Of a DNA stretch of 64,000 nt, positions 1 to 8,663 are shown piece after piece; the first letter of the stretch is position 1, and every line of letters begins with the position of its first letter. Source of the DNA: Microcoleus asticus IPMA8 (GTDB taxonomy: Bacteria; Cyanobacteriota; Cyanobacteriia; Cyanobacteriales; Microcoleaceae); assembly GCF_013179805.1 (NCBI RefSeq), contig NZ_SRRZ01000014.1, forward strand, positions 1 through 64,000, read 5' to 3'. The notes beneath the pieces are model-generated. The model did no database searches, had not been told where the DNA came from, and saw nothing but the letters and a program-made list of their open reading frames with translations. Both the position numbers and the translations under genes were made by a program.

Positions 1-2
1 AA

Positions 3-173
3 GAAAATCCAGTTGAAGCAATTTGGTTTCAATTAAAAAGTTTGCTCAGGAGGTTTTATCGTTTCGGCAAGAATTTTAATATTGTTAATCTTTTATTTCA
101 ATTGTTTGCTAAATATAATCTTTTCAATTTTCCTAACTTGAAAAGATTTGATGCCTTTTCACAATTCATTTAG
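3..173 (+). mobile_element. 3' end of an IS630-like transposase gene, cut by the window edge
   Basis: Reading from base 3 gives about 56 residues beginning ENPVEAIWFQLK and ending at TAG 171-173. The NPVE-W motif followed by a basic and aromatic C-terminus is typical of IS630/Tc1-family DDE transposases, where this Glu completes the catalytic triad. The start lies upstream of the window, so whether the gene is intact cannot be told. The IS right end is not obvious downstream. Confidence 0.6.
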
Positions 174-211
174 GATTGCTATATAGGCATTAAGTTTTGG
201 TGAAAGTTCAT

Positions 212-354
212 TTAATATCGTTTCCGGTAGCATCGGAATGATATCGAGGACACGGCAGTGCCGTGTCCCTACCCCGATTAATTGTAGGGACACGGCACTG
301 CCGTGTCCTGACTGTGGGTAATATTAATTCCGATGCTACCGGAGTTGATATTAA
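212..354. repeat. 143-bp element with long terminal inverted repeats and nested palindromes
   Basis: The ends 212-239 and 327-354 are inverted copies of about 28 bp with only a few mismatches, core CCGGTAGCATCGGAAT. Inside are two facing palindromes containing GGACACGGCA and TGCCGTGTCC. The layout is that of a non-coding MITE-like element. Related end sequences, TATCGTTTCCGG followed by YTGCATC-like bases, recur near 15312 and at 56860-57007. Confidence 0.6.
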
Positions 355-407
355 GGGCAAACCATTGACAGTTAACAGTCAACAGTTAACTGTTAACAAT
401 TAACTAA

Positions 408-1718
408 TTAAAGCGTCAAAGATTGAGGATTTGTCTCGATCAATTTCGCTAAATCTTGCAAGAAAGACGCCGCATCAGCACCGTAAATCACTCGGTGATC
501 GCAAGTAATATTCACCTGCATTTGGCGCTTCACTCCCATCAAGCCTTCCTCGTTTGCCACTACTTGCGGCCGCGAAGAGCCGATCGCCAAAATCGAGCCT
601 TGATTCGGCGGCAAAATCGCGTCAAACTTGTCTACTCCAAACATTCCCAAATTGGAAAGAGTGAAAGTGCCCGTGCTGTATTCATCAGGCTTCAACTGCT
701 TGGTGCGGGCGCGATCGACTAAATCCTTCCAAGTGCGGGAGAGCGAATAAATATCGAGGCGATCGGCATTTTGCAGCACCGGCGTAATCAAACCGCCGCC
801 GTCCATCGCCACCGCTACCGCCACATTAATATCAGCGCGGTATTGAATTCCCGAGTCCACATAACAAGCATTGAGCAGAGGATGTTTTTGTAAAGTTACT
901 GCTACTGCTTTCGCCAGCATAGCCGTCATCGTGACGCCTTTCGACTTAATTTGTTTGTAGAGTTTGTCCAGATTATCAGTAGTAATTGTGTAACCCACGC
1001 GGAAAGACGGCACGCTCAAACTTGCTTCCATATTCCGCACCACCGCATTTTGCAGCGCATTCATCGTTACTCTTTGGCCCGAAAGTGCTACCGCCGGGAC
1101 TGGTGCGGGTGCGGGTTTGGCTGCTGCGGGGGCGGGTGCGGGTGCTGTGGGTGCTGCGGGTGCGGGTGCTGCGGGGACTGTTACCGGTTGCTGAACCGGA
1201 GCGGGTTGGGCTTTCCCGGCTGCTGCTTCCACATCCTCTGCGACAATGCGGCCGTTGGGCCCGCTGCCTTTGATAGAATTCAAATCTACTTTAAATTCTT
1301 TAGCTAACTTGCGAGCGCGGGGAGAAACGACGCTGCGGCCGTTTTGGCGGCTGACATTTTGCTGCAAACCTGCTGACGATGTAGCTGCGCTGACAGGAGC
1401 GGGGCTGGGAGCGGGGGCTGCGGTTGGGGCTGCGGTTGGGGCTGCGGTTCCTTGCTGCTGAGCGGTGGCGATTTCAGCTTCTGTTTCTGCTACCAGGGCG
1501 ATTGCCGCTCCCACCGGAGCAACTTCGCCTGCAGGTACGATAATTATTGCTAAATAACCTTCGTAGAAAGACTCCACGTCCATGTCGGCTTTGTCGGATT
1601 CAACAACCACCACCGTTTCACCTTTTTCTACTTTGTCTCCGGCGGATTTGACCCAGGAAACAATTTTGCCCTCTGTCATGGTAGAACTCAGGGCTGGCAT
1701 GAAAACTTCGCGAATCAT
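408..1718 (-). CDS. pdhC: Dihydrolipoamide acetyltransferase, E2 of pyruvate dehydrogenase
   Basis: The 436-residue protein transfers acetyl groups from lipoamide to CoA in the pyruvate dehydrogenase complex. The N-terminal lipoyl domain has ESDKADMDVES with lipoyl-lysine K43. An Ala/Pro-rich linker follows, then the peripheral subunit-binding domain (VSPRARKLAKE) around residues 130-170, a second Ala/Pro linker, and the catalytic domain ending with DHRVIYGADAA. That HRVIYGAD form replaces the usual DHRxxDG motif and is the version I know from cyanobacterial and plastid E2. I chose ATG 1718 because the protein then begins MIREVFMPAL, as lipoyl domains do. An upstream in-frame ATG at 1874 would add about 50 residues read from repeat-like sequence and is unlikely. 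Confidence 0.93.
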   Translation of the reverse strand: MIREVFMPALSSTMTEGKIVSWVKSAGDKVEKGETVVVVESDKADMDVESFYEGYLAIIIVPAGEVAPVGAAIALVAETEAEIATAQQQGTAAPTAAPTAAPAPSPAPVSAATSSAGLQQNVSRQNGRSVVSPRARKLAKEFKVDLNSIKGSGPNGRIVAEDVEAAAGKAQPAPVQQPVTVPAAPAPAAPTAPAPAPAAAKPAPAPVPAVALSGQRVTMNALQNAVVRNMEASLSVPSFRVGYTITTDNLDKLYKQIKSKGVTMTAMLAKAVAVTLQKHPLLNACYVDSGIQYRADINVAVAVAMDGGGLITPVLQNADRLDIYSLSRTWKDLVDRARTKQLKPDEYSTGTFTLSNLGMFGVDKFDAILPPNQGSILAIGSSRPQVVANEEGLMGVKRQMQVNITCDHRVIYGADAASFLQDLAKLIETNPQSLTL

Positions 1719-1891
1719 CTGTAAAAAGTCCTTTTGAGTTGGTAATAGGTAATCGGTATTTGGCAATTGATAATTGGCGATCGGCCACCGGCAATACTTA
1801 TTATTATGCCAGTCTCTCGCATTCTTGATGTGTGACTGTTGACTGAAAATCAATTGCCAATTACCGATCGCCAATTACCACTTACCAATTT

Positions 1892-2332
1892 CTAAATATC
1901 ACCTCGAATTTCTTCGACTATGCCGTCGCGGAGGAGAACTTCTACTTGCATTTTTTGAATCAAGTTTTCTCCCAGCCCGACAGTGAACGTGCCGTCAATT
2001 TGACCTTGACTCACTTCTTGTTCGAGGTCTAGCACCTGCACTTGCTGAAGCTGTTGCAGGTTTTGGTTTTTCTGTTCTAGCAGTTCGCTTTTTCTTTGAT
2101 TCACCTGCACTTGAATGTTTTCTATTTGCTGCATTACTTGCGGGCCTGGGGGGTGCAGGTTTTGCTTTTGGATTTCTGAAACCATCCGCTGCCCTTGCAT
2201 TTCTAACTGTTGTAGCTGAGAGTCTATTTGGTTGATTTGGGCTTGGAGTTGCTGTTGAGCTTCTTCTTTCCAGCGGGGAGTAACGACGACTTTAACGTTA
2301 ATCGATCGCTTCAAGAGTAATTGTGGTTCCAT
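1892..2332 (-). CDS. YlqD-family protein
   Basis: This 146-residue protein is Gln-rich and has a central coiled coil (about residues 25-110) between short beta-rich ends. The N-terminus (LLLKRSINVKVVVTPRWKEEA) and the C-terminus (MQVEVLLRDGIVEEIRG) match the YlqD family, which is widespread and of unknown function. It lies 173 bp upstream of the E2 gene on the same strand, but the gap contains repeat-like sequence, so co-transcription is uncertain. There is no signal peptide or membrane segment. Confidence 0.75.
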   Translation of the reverse strand: MEPQLLLKRSINVKVVVTPRWKEEAQQQLQAQINQIDSQLQQLEMQGQRMVSEIQKQNLHPPGPQVMQQIENIQVQVNQRKSELLEQKNQNLQQLQQVQVLDLEQEVSQGQIDGTFTVGLGENLIQKMQVEVLLRDGIVEEIRGDI

Positions 2333-2363
2333 AAAGTTGTTGATTGTCAGTTGGGAATTAGAA

Positions 2364-2398
2364 ATTAGACATTAGTCATTAGTCATTAGTCATTAGTT
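2364..2398. repeat. Heptanucleotide tandem repeat (CATTAGT)n
   Basis: Four to five tandem copies of the 7-bp unit CATTAGT lie between the YlqD-like and acyl-synthetase genes. The same unit recurs at 8491-8526 and 10468-10512. Seven-base tandem units of this kind are the STRR repeats described in filamentous cyanobacteria. Confidence 0.75.
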
Positions 2399-2497
2399 GG
2401 TAAATATTTCCTAATGGCTGAGGACTGAGGACTCGGACTCGGGACTCGGGTGTTGGGATAATTTTTTCTTTTCCATTCCCCAAGTCCTGCGAATATT

Positions 2498-4447
2498 TCA
2501 AAACATTCCGTCAATCATATCGCGGTAGTGTTCCGTCACAACCGGGCGCTTAATTTTCAGGGTCTGGGTCAACATTCCATTTTCCATCGAAAATTGCTCC
2601 CGAATCAACCGGAACGGGCCAATCCGATCGTCCGCGCGGTATCCGGGGCGATTTTGCACCTCTCGGTTCAATTCTTTGCGGAATAAATCTTGAATTGTCT
2701 TGCTATTCCAGTCAATTTCGTGTAATGGGGGATTCTGAGTTTCTGCCCATTTCTGCACGGCTTCTTGATTGGGGACAATTAAGGCGCCGAGGGATTTCTG
2801 GTCTTGACCTACTAGCATAATTTGGTCGATGTAGGGGCTGCGGAGGCAGGCGTCTTCTATGGGCTGGGGTTCGATGTTTTCGCCGTTGCTGAGGACGATC
2901 GTATCTTTAGCCCGGCCGGTCAAGATTAAGTCGTTTCCCGGTGTCAGCCAGCCCAAATCGCCAGTGTCGAACCAGCCTTCGGAGTCTATGGCTTTGGCGG
3001 TAGCTTGGGGATTGAGATAATAACCTGCCATGATTTGCGGCCCGCGGCCCAATACCAAACCGCGCTGGCCTGTGGGCAGTTGCTGTCTGGTTTCTGGGTC
3101 TACTATTTTAATTTCCGTATGGGCGATCGGCTGTCCTGCGGAACCTTTAAGATTGTGCCAAGGGCGGCGGACGGTTAAAACCGGGGACGTTTCGGTTAAA
3201 CCATATCCCACCAACAAGCCGATATTCGCTATTTCAAAGAAATTGTCTATATGCGCCGCCAAAGAACCGCCGCCGCTAATTGCCCACTTAAAACGTCCTC
3301 CGGTAGCTTCCCGGACTTTTTGGTAAACCAGTTTTTCGGCGACGGCGTGCACGGGCGACAACAGAATGCTTTTGGTGCGGGCGATTAGTTTTTCGGAAGC
3401 AGAAGCCGGTTTCAAACTGAGAGTTAATCCTTGGAAAATGCGGCGGTTCTCTATGTATTGCTGGCTGGCAGATAACAGGAAATTAACCAGTTTTTGTTTG
3501 TTAGGTGGCTGTTCCCGAAATTGCTTTTGTACAGCCTCGTAAATCGATTCCCAGATGCGCGGAACGCTGACCATGTACTGGGGTTTGTAAGTTTTAAAGT
3601 CTTGTTTGAAATAGCGAATATTGGTGTAAATTTGCGTGCATCCTTGGGAAAGCAGGAAGTATTCGACGCTGCGTTCGTAGGCGTGCCAACTGGGCAGAAT
3701 GCTGAGGACGCCCTCGCCGGCTTCGGGCTGGAGAATTGTGCCCAAAGTGGTGAGTTGGTGCAGCAGGTTGCCGTGAGTCAGCATGACGCCTTTGGGTTTG
3801 CCGGTGGTGCCGCTGGTGTAGAGGAGGGTGGCGAGGGTTTGAGGCTTGTGGTTGGAAGGTTTGAGGGGACGGTTGGCCCCTGTGGTCATCACTTGGGAAA
3901 ATTTGACTGTGTTGAGGGTTGGGCTGGTTTCCGGTTCTTCGTCGGAGACGAGGACGATGAGTTGAATGGGCAAATCAGGGAGGCGGTGTTGCAGTTTTTT
4001 CAGTAATGCCAGGTTTTCGACTACCAAGGCGGTGCAGCCGCTGTCTTGGATGATGTACAGGAGTTCTTCGGGGTCGGCGGTGGCGCCTCGAACAACGTTG
4101 GCGGCCCCGGCCATCATGATACCTTGGTCGGCTATCAGCCAGCGGGGGCTGTTGTCTGCGAAGAGGGCGACTCGGGGAGGGACTGCTTCTTCGGGATTGG
4201 CTTCAATGCCGAGGGCTTGGAGGCCGGCGGCGAATTGCTGGATTTGTTGGTAAAGGTCGGTGTAGGTTAGCTTAATTTCCGGCTTGGTGTGGGGATCGTG
4301 GAGGGCGACGGTTTGAGGTAATCGCTGTTTGACGATCGCCCAAATTTCGGGTATCGATCGAATGGAAGTGTAATCGATGAGCTGGCTGAGGTTAGCGCGT
4401 TCAATGTCGCTCATTTGAGAGTGGGCGTCAGGTGCGGGGCGGTTCAT
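2498..4447 (-). CDS. aas: AMP-dependent long-chain fatty acid synthetase (acyl-ACP/acyl-CoA synthetase)
   Basis: The 649-residue ANL-superfamily enzyme activates free fatty acids with ATP to acyl-AMP and then to a thioester. The P-loop-like AMP motif LLYTSGTTGKPKGVMLTHGN is intact. Later motifs include YGLTETSPV, the GWFDTGDLGWL segment with the ribose-binding Asp, and LTGRAKDTIVLSNGENIEP. Full length and motif order match cyanobacterial Aas, which recycles free fatty acids onto acyl carrier protein. Choosing ACP over CoA as acceptor is inference from that family. The gene stands alone, with about 900 bp of non-coding DNA upstream. Confidence 0.88.
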   Translation of the reverse strand: MNRPAPDAHSQMSDIERANLSQLIDYTSIRSIPEIWAIVKQRLPQTVALHDPHTKPEIKLTYTDLYQQIQQFAAGLQALGIEANPEEAVPPRVALFADNSPRWLIADQGIMMAGAANVVRGATADPEELLYIIQDSGCTALVVENLALLKKLQHRLPDLPIQLIVLVSDEEPETSPTLNTVKFSQVMTTGANRPLKPSNHKPQTLATLLYTSGTTGKPKGVMLTHGNLLHQLTTLGTILQPEAGEGVLSILPSWHAYERSVEYFLLSQGCTQIYTNIRYFKQDFKTYKPQYMVSVPRIWESIYEAVQKQFREQPPNKQKLVNFLLSASQQYIENRRIFQGLTLSLKPASASEKLIARTKSILLSPVHAVAEKLVYQKVREATGGRFKWAISGGGSLAAHIDNFFEIANIGLLVGYGLTETSPVLTVRRPWHNLKGSAGQPIAHTEIKIVDPETRQQLPTGQRGLVLGRGPQIMAGYYLNPQATAKAIDSEGWFDTGDLGWLTPGNDLILTGRAKDTIVLSNGENIEPQPIEDACLRSPYIDQIMLVGQDQKSLGALIVPNQEAVQKWAETQNPPLHEIDWNSKTIQDLFRKELNREVQNRPGYRADDRIGPFRLIREQFSMENGMLTQTLKIKRPVVTEHYRDMIDGMF

Positions 4448-5343
4448 AGTTATTTTGCTAAGTTGTGCGCGATCGAAGTATTTGGTGTGAATTTAGCATC
4501 TCTACCTTTCTGAATAATAGCCTTCTGCATAATAGCCTTCTGCATAAAGAAAGAGAATTTGACGATTTTTCCGCAGGGAATTGCTTCTTGCTTCTTCCTT
4601 CTTCCTGACATCCGTTACATCCGTGACATCCGTTGCACAATTCGTTGCCGAACTTCCTTCTTCGATGGGACTTCTTGCGGATCTCCGTTACATCGGTTAA
4701 ATCCCGTAGACTGCTTCGTTGCCGAACTTTCTTCTGTTTTAGTAAAAAACCCGGTTTCTGCGTCGGCTGCAAAGTTGGTGCGTCCGCCAGCGATGGGTTC
4801 TCTGAATCGGGACTCCAACTTCTTTGTTTAAATCCCGCTAAATACCCAGGCTCAATTCTCAATTAGTTTCTCGAATTCCTGCTACAAATTAGCATTATTT
4901 CTTTACGTTAATCCTTCTAGAACGCACAGATTATGGAGAATTGAACGTTTCTAATATTTAATTAAGCTGTCTGCGTGTATTTACGGTTATGAAGTATAAG
5001 CTGTGTCCGCTTAGCTTTACATAATCTTCACAATTATGCGCCAAAATACCGCTTAATTATAAAGATTCTGTAAAGATGACCGTTAAACTGTAGTCATTTT
5101 CGCTATTTTGTACGCTATGATTGGAGCCAGCAAAACCACACTTACGTAATAACCGTACTCTGCTAAAAAAACCCCTAATTCCGACATTTTAAAACTTGTC
5201 AAAAAATGTTTGAAATAAGAGGTTTTTGCCCCAGGACTCCAACAGCATTTTTCAGCCAGCTAGGTAACACTAAAAAAAATTTGAACCGAACCTAGTTAGT
5301 TGTCGGTCAAGAAAGTTGACAGAAAATTTTAACAGGGGAATCT
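4448..5343. other. Long intergenic region with repeats, upstream of the C39 exporter
   Basis: No convincing gene is seen. The part near the acyl synthetase has a direct repeat of AATAGCCTTCTGCATAA-type sequence (4510-4550), several ACATCCGT units (about 4605-4645) and the AAAAAACCCGGTTTCT motif (about 4744) also found at the MITE-like elements. The AT-rich stretch 4900-5340 is divergent from the upstream gene and should hold the promoter of the exporter operon. I could not pick one -10 box with confidence. Short open frames here have no coding character. Confidence 0.6.
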
Positions 5344-8300
5344 ATGAAAAACAGTTTAGGGATACCGAATTACTTCGCTCATTCCCAAACGTCATCACCG
5401 ACTGTTCAAGCTCTTCAAAAACTCTTGGAGGAAATCGGTGCAGAACAGACATTAATTGCAAAATTTAATACAGCCTGTGAAATTTGCGAGTTTCAGCTCG
5501 GAGATGAAATTACCCAATATCAAACCGCAGATAATACCAACAATTTACTTAAACAAAAAGAAAACGATAGCAATTTTTATTTAGTTTGCGAGGGAAGAGT
5601 CAGGCTGCTAGCATTAGAAGCCTCTCAACAGCAGGAAATTTCGGCGGTGGTACTAGAAGTCGGAGCAATATTTGGGACAGAAAAGCTATTTATTGAAACC
5701 GGACTGCCTTACAGGGCTATTGCGGCCGGTACTTGCCAAATTGCTCGAATTGCAGCAAGCAAATTGCAGCTTATTTTAGAGGAATTCCCCCAACTGCAAC
5801 AGCACTTGCAGCAAGAATTCCAACATATCCAGCGGTTAATATTTTTCAAGACACAAACAGATTTGCGATCGCTCGCTCCCCACAAACAACAGCTTCTGTG
5901 GCCCCACTTACTTCCTTACATAGAAGAAAGCCGAATTCTTGCCGGAGTTTCCCTCGCTGATCACTGCCAAAAATCTACCAATCATTTTTGGCTCCGCAGC
6001 GGTCAAATTCAAGGTGAAGCACCGCCAATTATCGGTAGTAGCTGGGGACATTCAGAGCTTCGGAGCGACTGGAAAGCCGCAACAAACCTGCTAATTTACC
6101 AGCTTAGCGCCGAACAGTGGGAAATCGCCAAAGCCACAGTTAGTTCCGAAAGCAATTCCCGCCCTAAAATCATCCGCAAACCTCCGATTTTAAGCTTAGT
6201 AACGCTGCCAAAAGATGCCAGCTCCACCTCAAAAACCGAGCAGTCAAAATTAACAGATGTCGAGCAGCAAAAAGCTGTAGGCGGAATCATCAGATTCCCC
6301 AAACCCAAGCAGCGCAGATGGTTAAGCAGCGGGCACCCATTCATTCAACAACAGAGTGCCGCAGATTGCGGAGCCACCTGCTTAGCCATGATTAGCGAAT
6401 ATTGGGGTAAGAAATTCAGCCTGAATTACTTGCGCGAATTGGCAGAAATCGGTCGCAGCGGCGCCTCGCTCAAGAGTCTGGCAAAAGCAGCGGAAAGGAT
6501 GGGATTCCAAACCCGTCCTGTGCGAGCTTCTTTAACTCCGCTGCGCAATCAAAATCCCTGGATCGCTCACTGGCAAGGCAATCACTACGTTGCAGTTTAC
6601 CGCTTTAAAAATCAACAGGTTTTAGTTGCCGATCCGGCGGCAGGAAAGCGGTGGATGAGCATTAAAGCTTTTAGCGAAAATTGGACTGGATACGCCCTAC
6701 TTTTAGACCAGACAGCGGAGCTATATCGCAATCACAGTGACGAACATAAAGGCATCAAAATTAAAAATTTTGTCGGCATAGTCTGGCCCTACCGCGCTGC
6801 GATCGCCCAAATTTTGATTCTTTCCTTGTTAATCCAAATATTTGGGTTAGTTACTCCCCTATTTACCCAAGTAATTCTCGACCAAGTGGTTGTCAGCAAA
6901 AGCGTAGTAACGCTGCACGTTTTTGCGATCGGGCTGCTGCTGTTTAGTGTTTGGCGATCGCTGTTGGGGGCAACGAGACAGTATTTGCTGGATTATTTGT
7001 CGAACCGCATTGACCTGACTTTAATTAGCGGCTTTATCAGTCACACTCTCAGTTTGCCGATCAAGTTTTTTGAATCTCGTCAGGTGGGCGATATCTTGAC
7101 GCGGGTTCAGGAAAATCAAAAAATTCAGGCGTTTTTAACTCGCCAAGCTATTACGGCTTGGTTGGATGCTTTGATGGCTGTGGTTTACATCGGACTGATG
7201 GTTTATTATAACTGGCGTCTGGCTTTGTTGGTGCTGGCGTTGATTCCACCGATCGTGATTTTGACTTTAGTGGCAACTCCATTCCTGCGAAAAGTGTCCC
7301 GGGAGGTTTTTACCGAAAGTGCCAAGCAAAATTCATCTTTGGTGGAAATGATTACTGGGGTGGCGACGGTTAAGGCAACTGCTGCTGAGCGAGAAATGCG
7401 CTGGCGCTGGGAAGACCAATTAACCTGCATGATTAATGCTAAATTTCGCGGGCAGAAGTTGGCTAATTCTTTGCAGGTGATCGGGGGTGGGATTAATACT
7501 TTGGGCAGCACGGCTTTGCTGTGGTACGGGGCAATGCTGGTGATTCAAGACGATTTGACGATCGGTCAATTTGTTGCTTTTAATATGATGATTGGGAGCG
7601 TCATTTCTCCTGTACTTTCAGTCGTGGGACTTTGGGATGAGTTTCAAGAAGTGCTGGTTTCGATCGAGCGTTTGGATGATGTATTCTCTGCCCAACCTGA
7701 AGAAAGCCCTTACAAGCCAATGCTGGTGCTGCCTCGAATTCAGGGAAACGTCAAGTTTGACAATGTTTCTTTCCGCTATTCTCAGGATGAGGAACGCAAT
7801 ACGCTGCAAAATCTTTCCTTTGAGGTGCAAGCTGGAGAAACTGTGGCAATTGTCGGCCGCAGCGGTTCCGGTAAGAGCACTTTGGTGAAACTGCTGCAAG
7901 GTTTCTATTATCCAGAAAAAGGGCGGCTGACAATTGACGGCCACGATATTCGGCACATTTCTTTGCAGTCGCTGCGAGTTCAGTTGGGTGTTGTTCCTCA
8001 AGATTGTTTCTTGTTTTCGGGAACGATTTTGGAAAATATTACGCTGTATAAAAACGGAAACGATGCTGCTTCTGCAAGCTTGGAAGAGGCGATAGAAGTG
8101 GCAAAGCTAGCAGAAGCTCACCCTTTTATTCAAGATATGCCGCTGGGTTATCAAACTCCTGTGGGGGAGAGGGGAACGAGTTTGTCTGGAGGCCAGCGGC
8201 AGCGAATTGCGATCGCCCGCGCTCTTTTGGGCGATCCCCGAATTTTGGTTTTGGACGAAGCAACTTCTTCGCTGGATACCGAGTCTGAGCGCAGGTTCCA

Positions 8301-8490
8301 GCAAAATCTCGCCCGCATTAGTCGCGATCGCACTGCGTTTATTATCGCTCATCGGTTGTCTACGGTGCGTAATGCCGATCGAATTTTGGTTCTAGACAAA
8401 GGCATTTTAGCCGAACAAGGCAACCACGACGAATTGATGGCTGAACGCGGACTTTACTATCACCTCGCTCAGCAACAACTCGATATTTAA
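5344..8490 (+). CDS. ABC exporter with C39 peptidase and N-terminal cNMP-like domain
   Basis: A 1048-residue inner-membrane exporter that should cut double-glycine leaders and export the peptide. Residues about 20-170 resemble a cyclic-nucleotide-binding beta-roll (VCEGRVRLLALE, then LEVGAIFGTEKLF). The C39 peptidase domain starts near residue 333 (HPFIQQQSAADCGATCLAM). Its triad is readable as Cys342, His414 (GNHYVAVY) and Asp430 (VADPAAG). Membrane helices follow at about 475-770. The nucleotide-binding domain has Walker A GRSGSGKST (K844), LSGGQRQR near 948 and Walker B LVLDEATSSLD (E972). All catalytic residues are present. The HlyD adaptor lies 173 bp downstream, separated by STRR repeats. 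The closest known arrangement is the PteB-type transporter that matures GG-leader proteins in Synechococcus. Confidence 0.93.
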   Translation: MKNSLGIPNYFAHSQTSSPTVQALQKLLEEIGAEQTLIAKFNTACEICEFQLGDEITQYQTADNTNNLLKQKENDSNFYLVCEGRVRLLALEASQQQEISAVVLEVGAIFGTEKLFIETGLPYRAIAAGTCQIARIAASKLQLILEEFPQLQQHLQQEFQHIQRLIFFKTQTDLRSLAPHKQQLLWPHLLPYIEESRILAGVSLADHCQKSTNHFWLRSGQIQGEAPPIIGSSWGHSELRSDWKAATNLLIYQLSAEQWEIAKATVSSESNSRPKIIRKPPILSLVTLPKDASSTSKTEQSKLTDVEQQKAVGGIIRFPKPKQRRWLSSGHPFIQQQSAADCGATCLAMISEYWGKKFSLNYLRELAEIGRSGASLKSLAKAAERMGFQTRPVRASLTPLRNQNPWIAHWQGNHYVAVYRFKNQQVLVADPAAGKRWMSIKAFSENWTGYALLLDQTAELYRNHSDEHKGIKIKNFVGIVWPYRAAIAQILILSLLIQIFGLVTPLFTQVILDQVVVSKSVVTLHVFAIGLLLFSVWRSLLGATRQYLLDYLSNRIDLTLISGFISHTLSLPIKFFESRQVGDILTRVQENQKIQAFLTRQAITAWLDALMAVVYIGLMVYYNWRLALLVLALIPPIVILTLVATPFLRKVSREVFTESAKQNSSLVEMITGVATVKATAAEREMRWRWEDQLTCMINAKFRGQKLANSLQVIGGGINTLGSTALLWYGAMLVIQDDLTIGQFVAFNMMIGSVISPVLSVVGLWDEFQEVLVSIERLDDVFSAQPEESPYKPMLVLPRIQGNVKFDNVSFRYSQDEERNTLQNLSFEVQAGETVAIVGRSGSGKSTLVKLLQGFYYPEKGRLTIDGHDIRHISLQSLRVQLGVVPQDCFLFSGTILENITLYKNGNDAASASLEEAIEVAKLAEAHPFIQDMPLGYQTPVGERGTSLSGGQRQRIAIARALLGDPRILVLDEATSSLDTESERRFQQNLARISRDRTAFIIAHRLSTVRNADRILVLDKGILAEQGNHDELMAERGLYYHLAQQQLDI

Positions 8491-8606
8491 GTCATTAGTC
8501 ATTAGTCATTAGTCATTAGTCATTAGCAACCAACACAAGACTAAAGATCGTTTTCACTGACTCCTGACTCCTGACTCTTGACTCCTAACTTCTGACTCCT
8601 GACTGA
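8491..8606. repeat. Two heptanucleotide repeat blocks between exporter and adaptor genes
   Basis: 8491-8526 is a run of (CATTAGT)n and 8554-8606 a run of imperfect CTGACTC units, both with 7-bp period. They occupy most of the gap between the stop of the exporter gene and the HlyD gene. The adaptor's ribosome binding site (GGAGG) lies beyond them. Confidence 0.75.
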
Positions 8607-8663
8607 TAGCTTCTAACAACTGCCAACTGCCAACAGTCAACAGACTAATTTGGAGGAAATACA

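Noticed and set aside
1719..1874. 52-residue N-terminal extension of the PDH E2
   Set aside because: It is read from intergenic AT-rich repeat-like DNA and would precede the lipoyl domain, which normally starts the protein.
4458..4862. Open frames of 67-134 codons on both strands upstream of the C39 exporter
   Set aside because: They run through repeat sequence, overlap each other on opposite strands and show no family motif or ribosome binding site.
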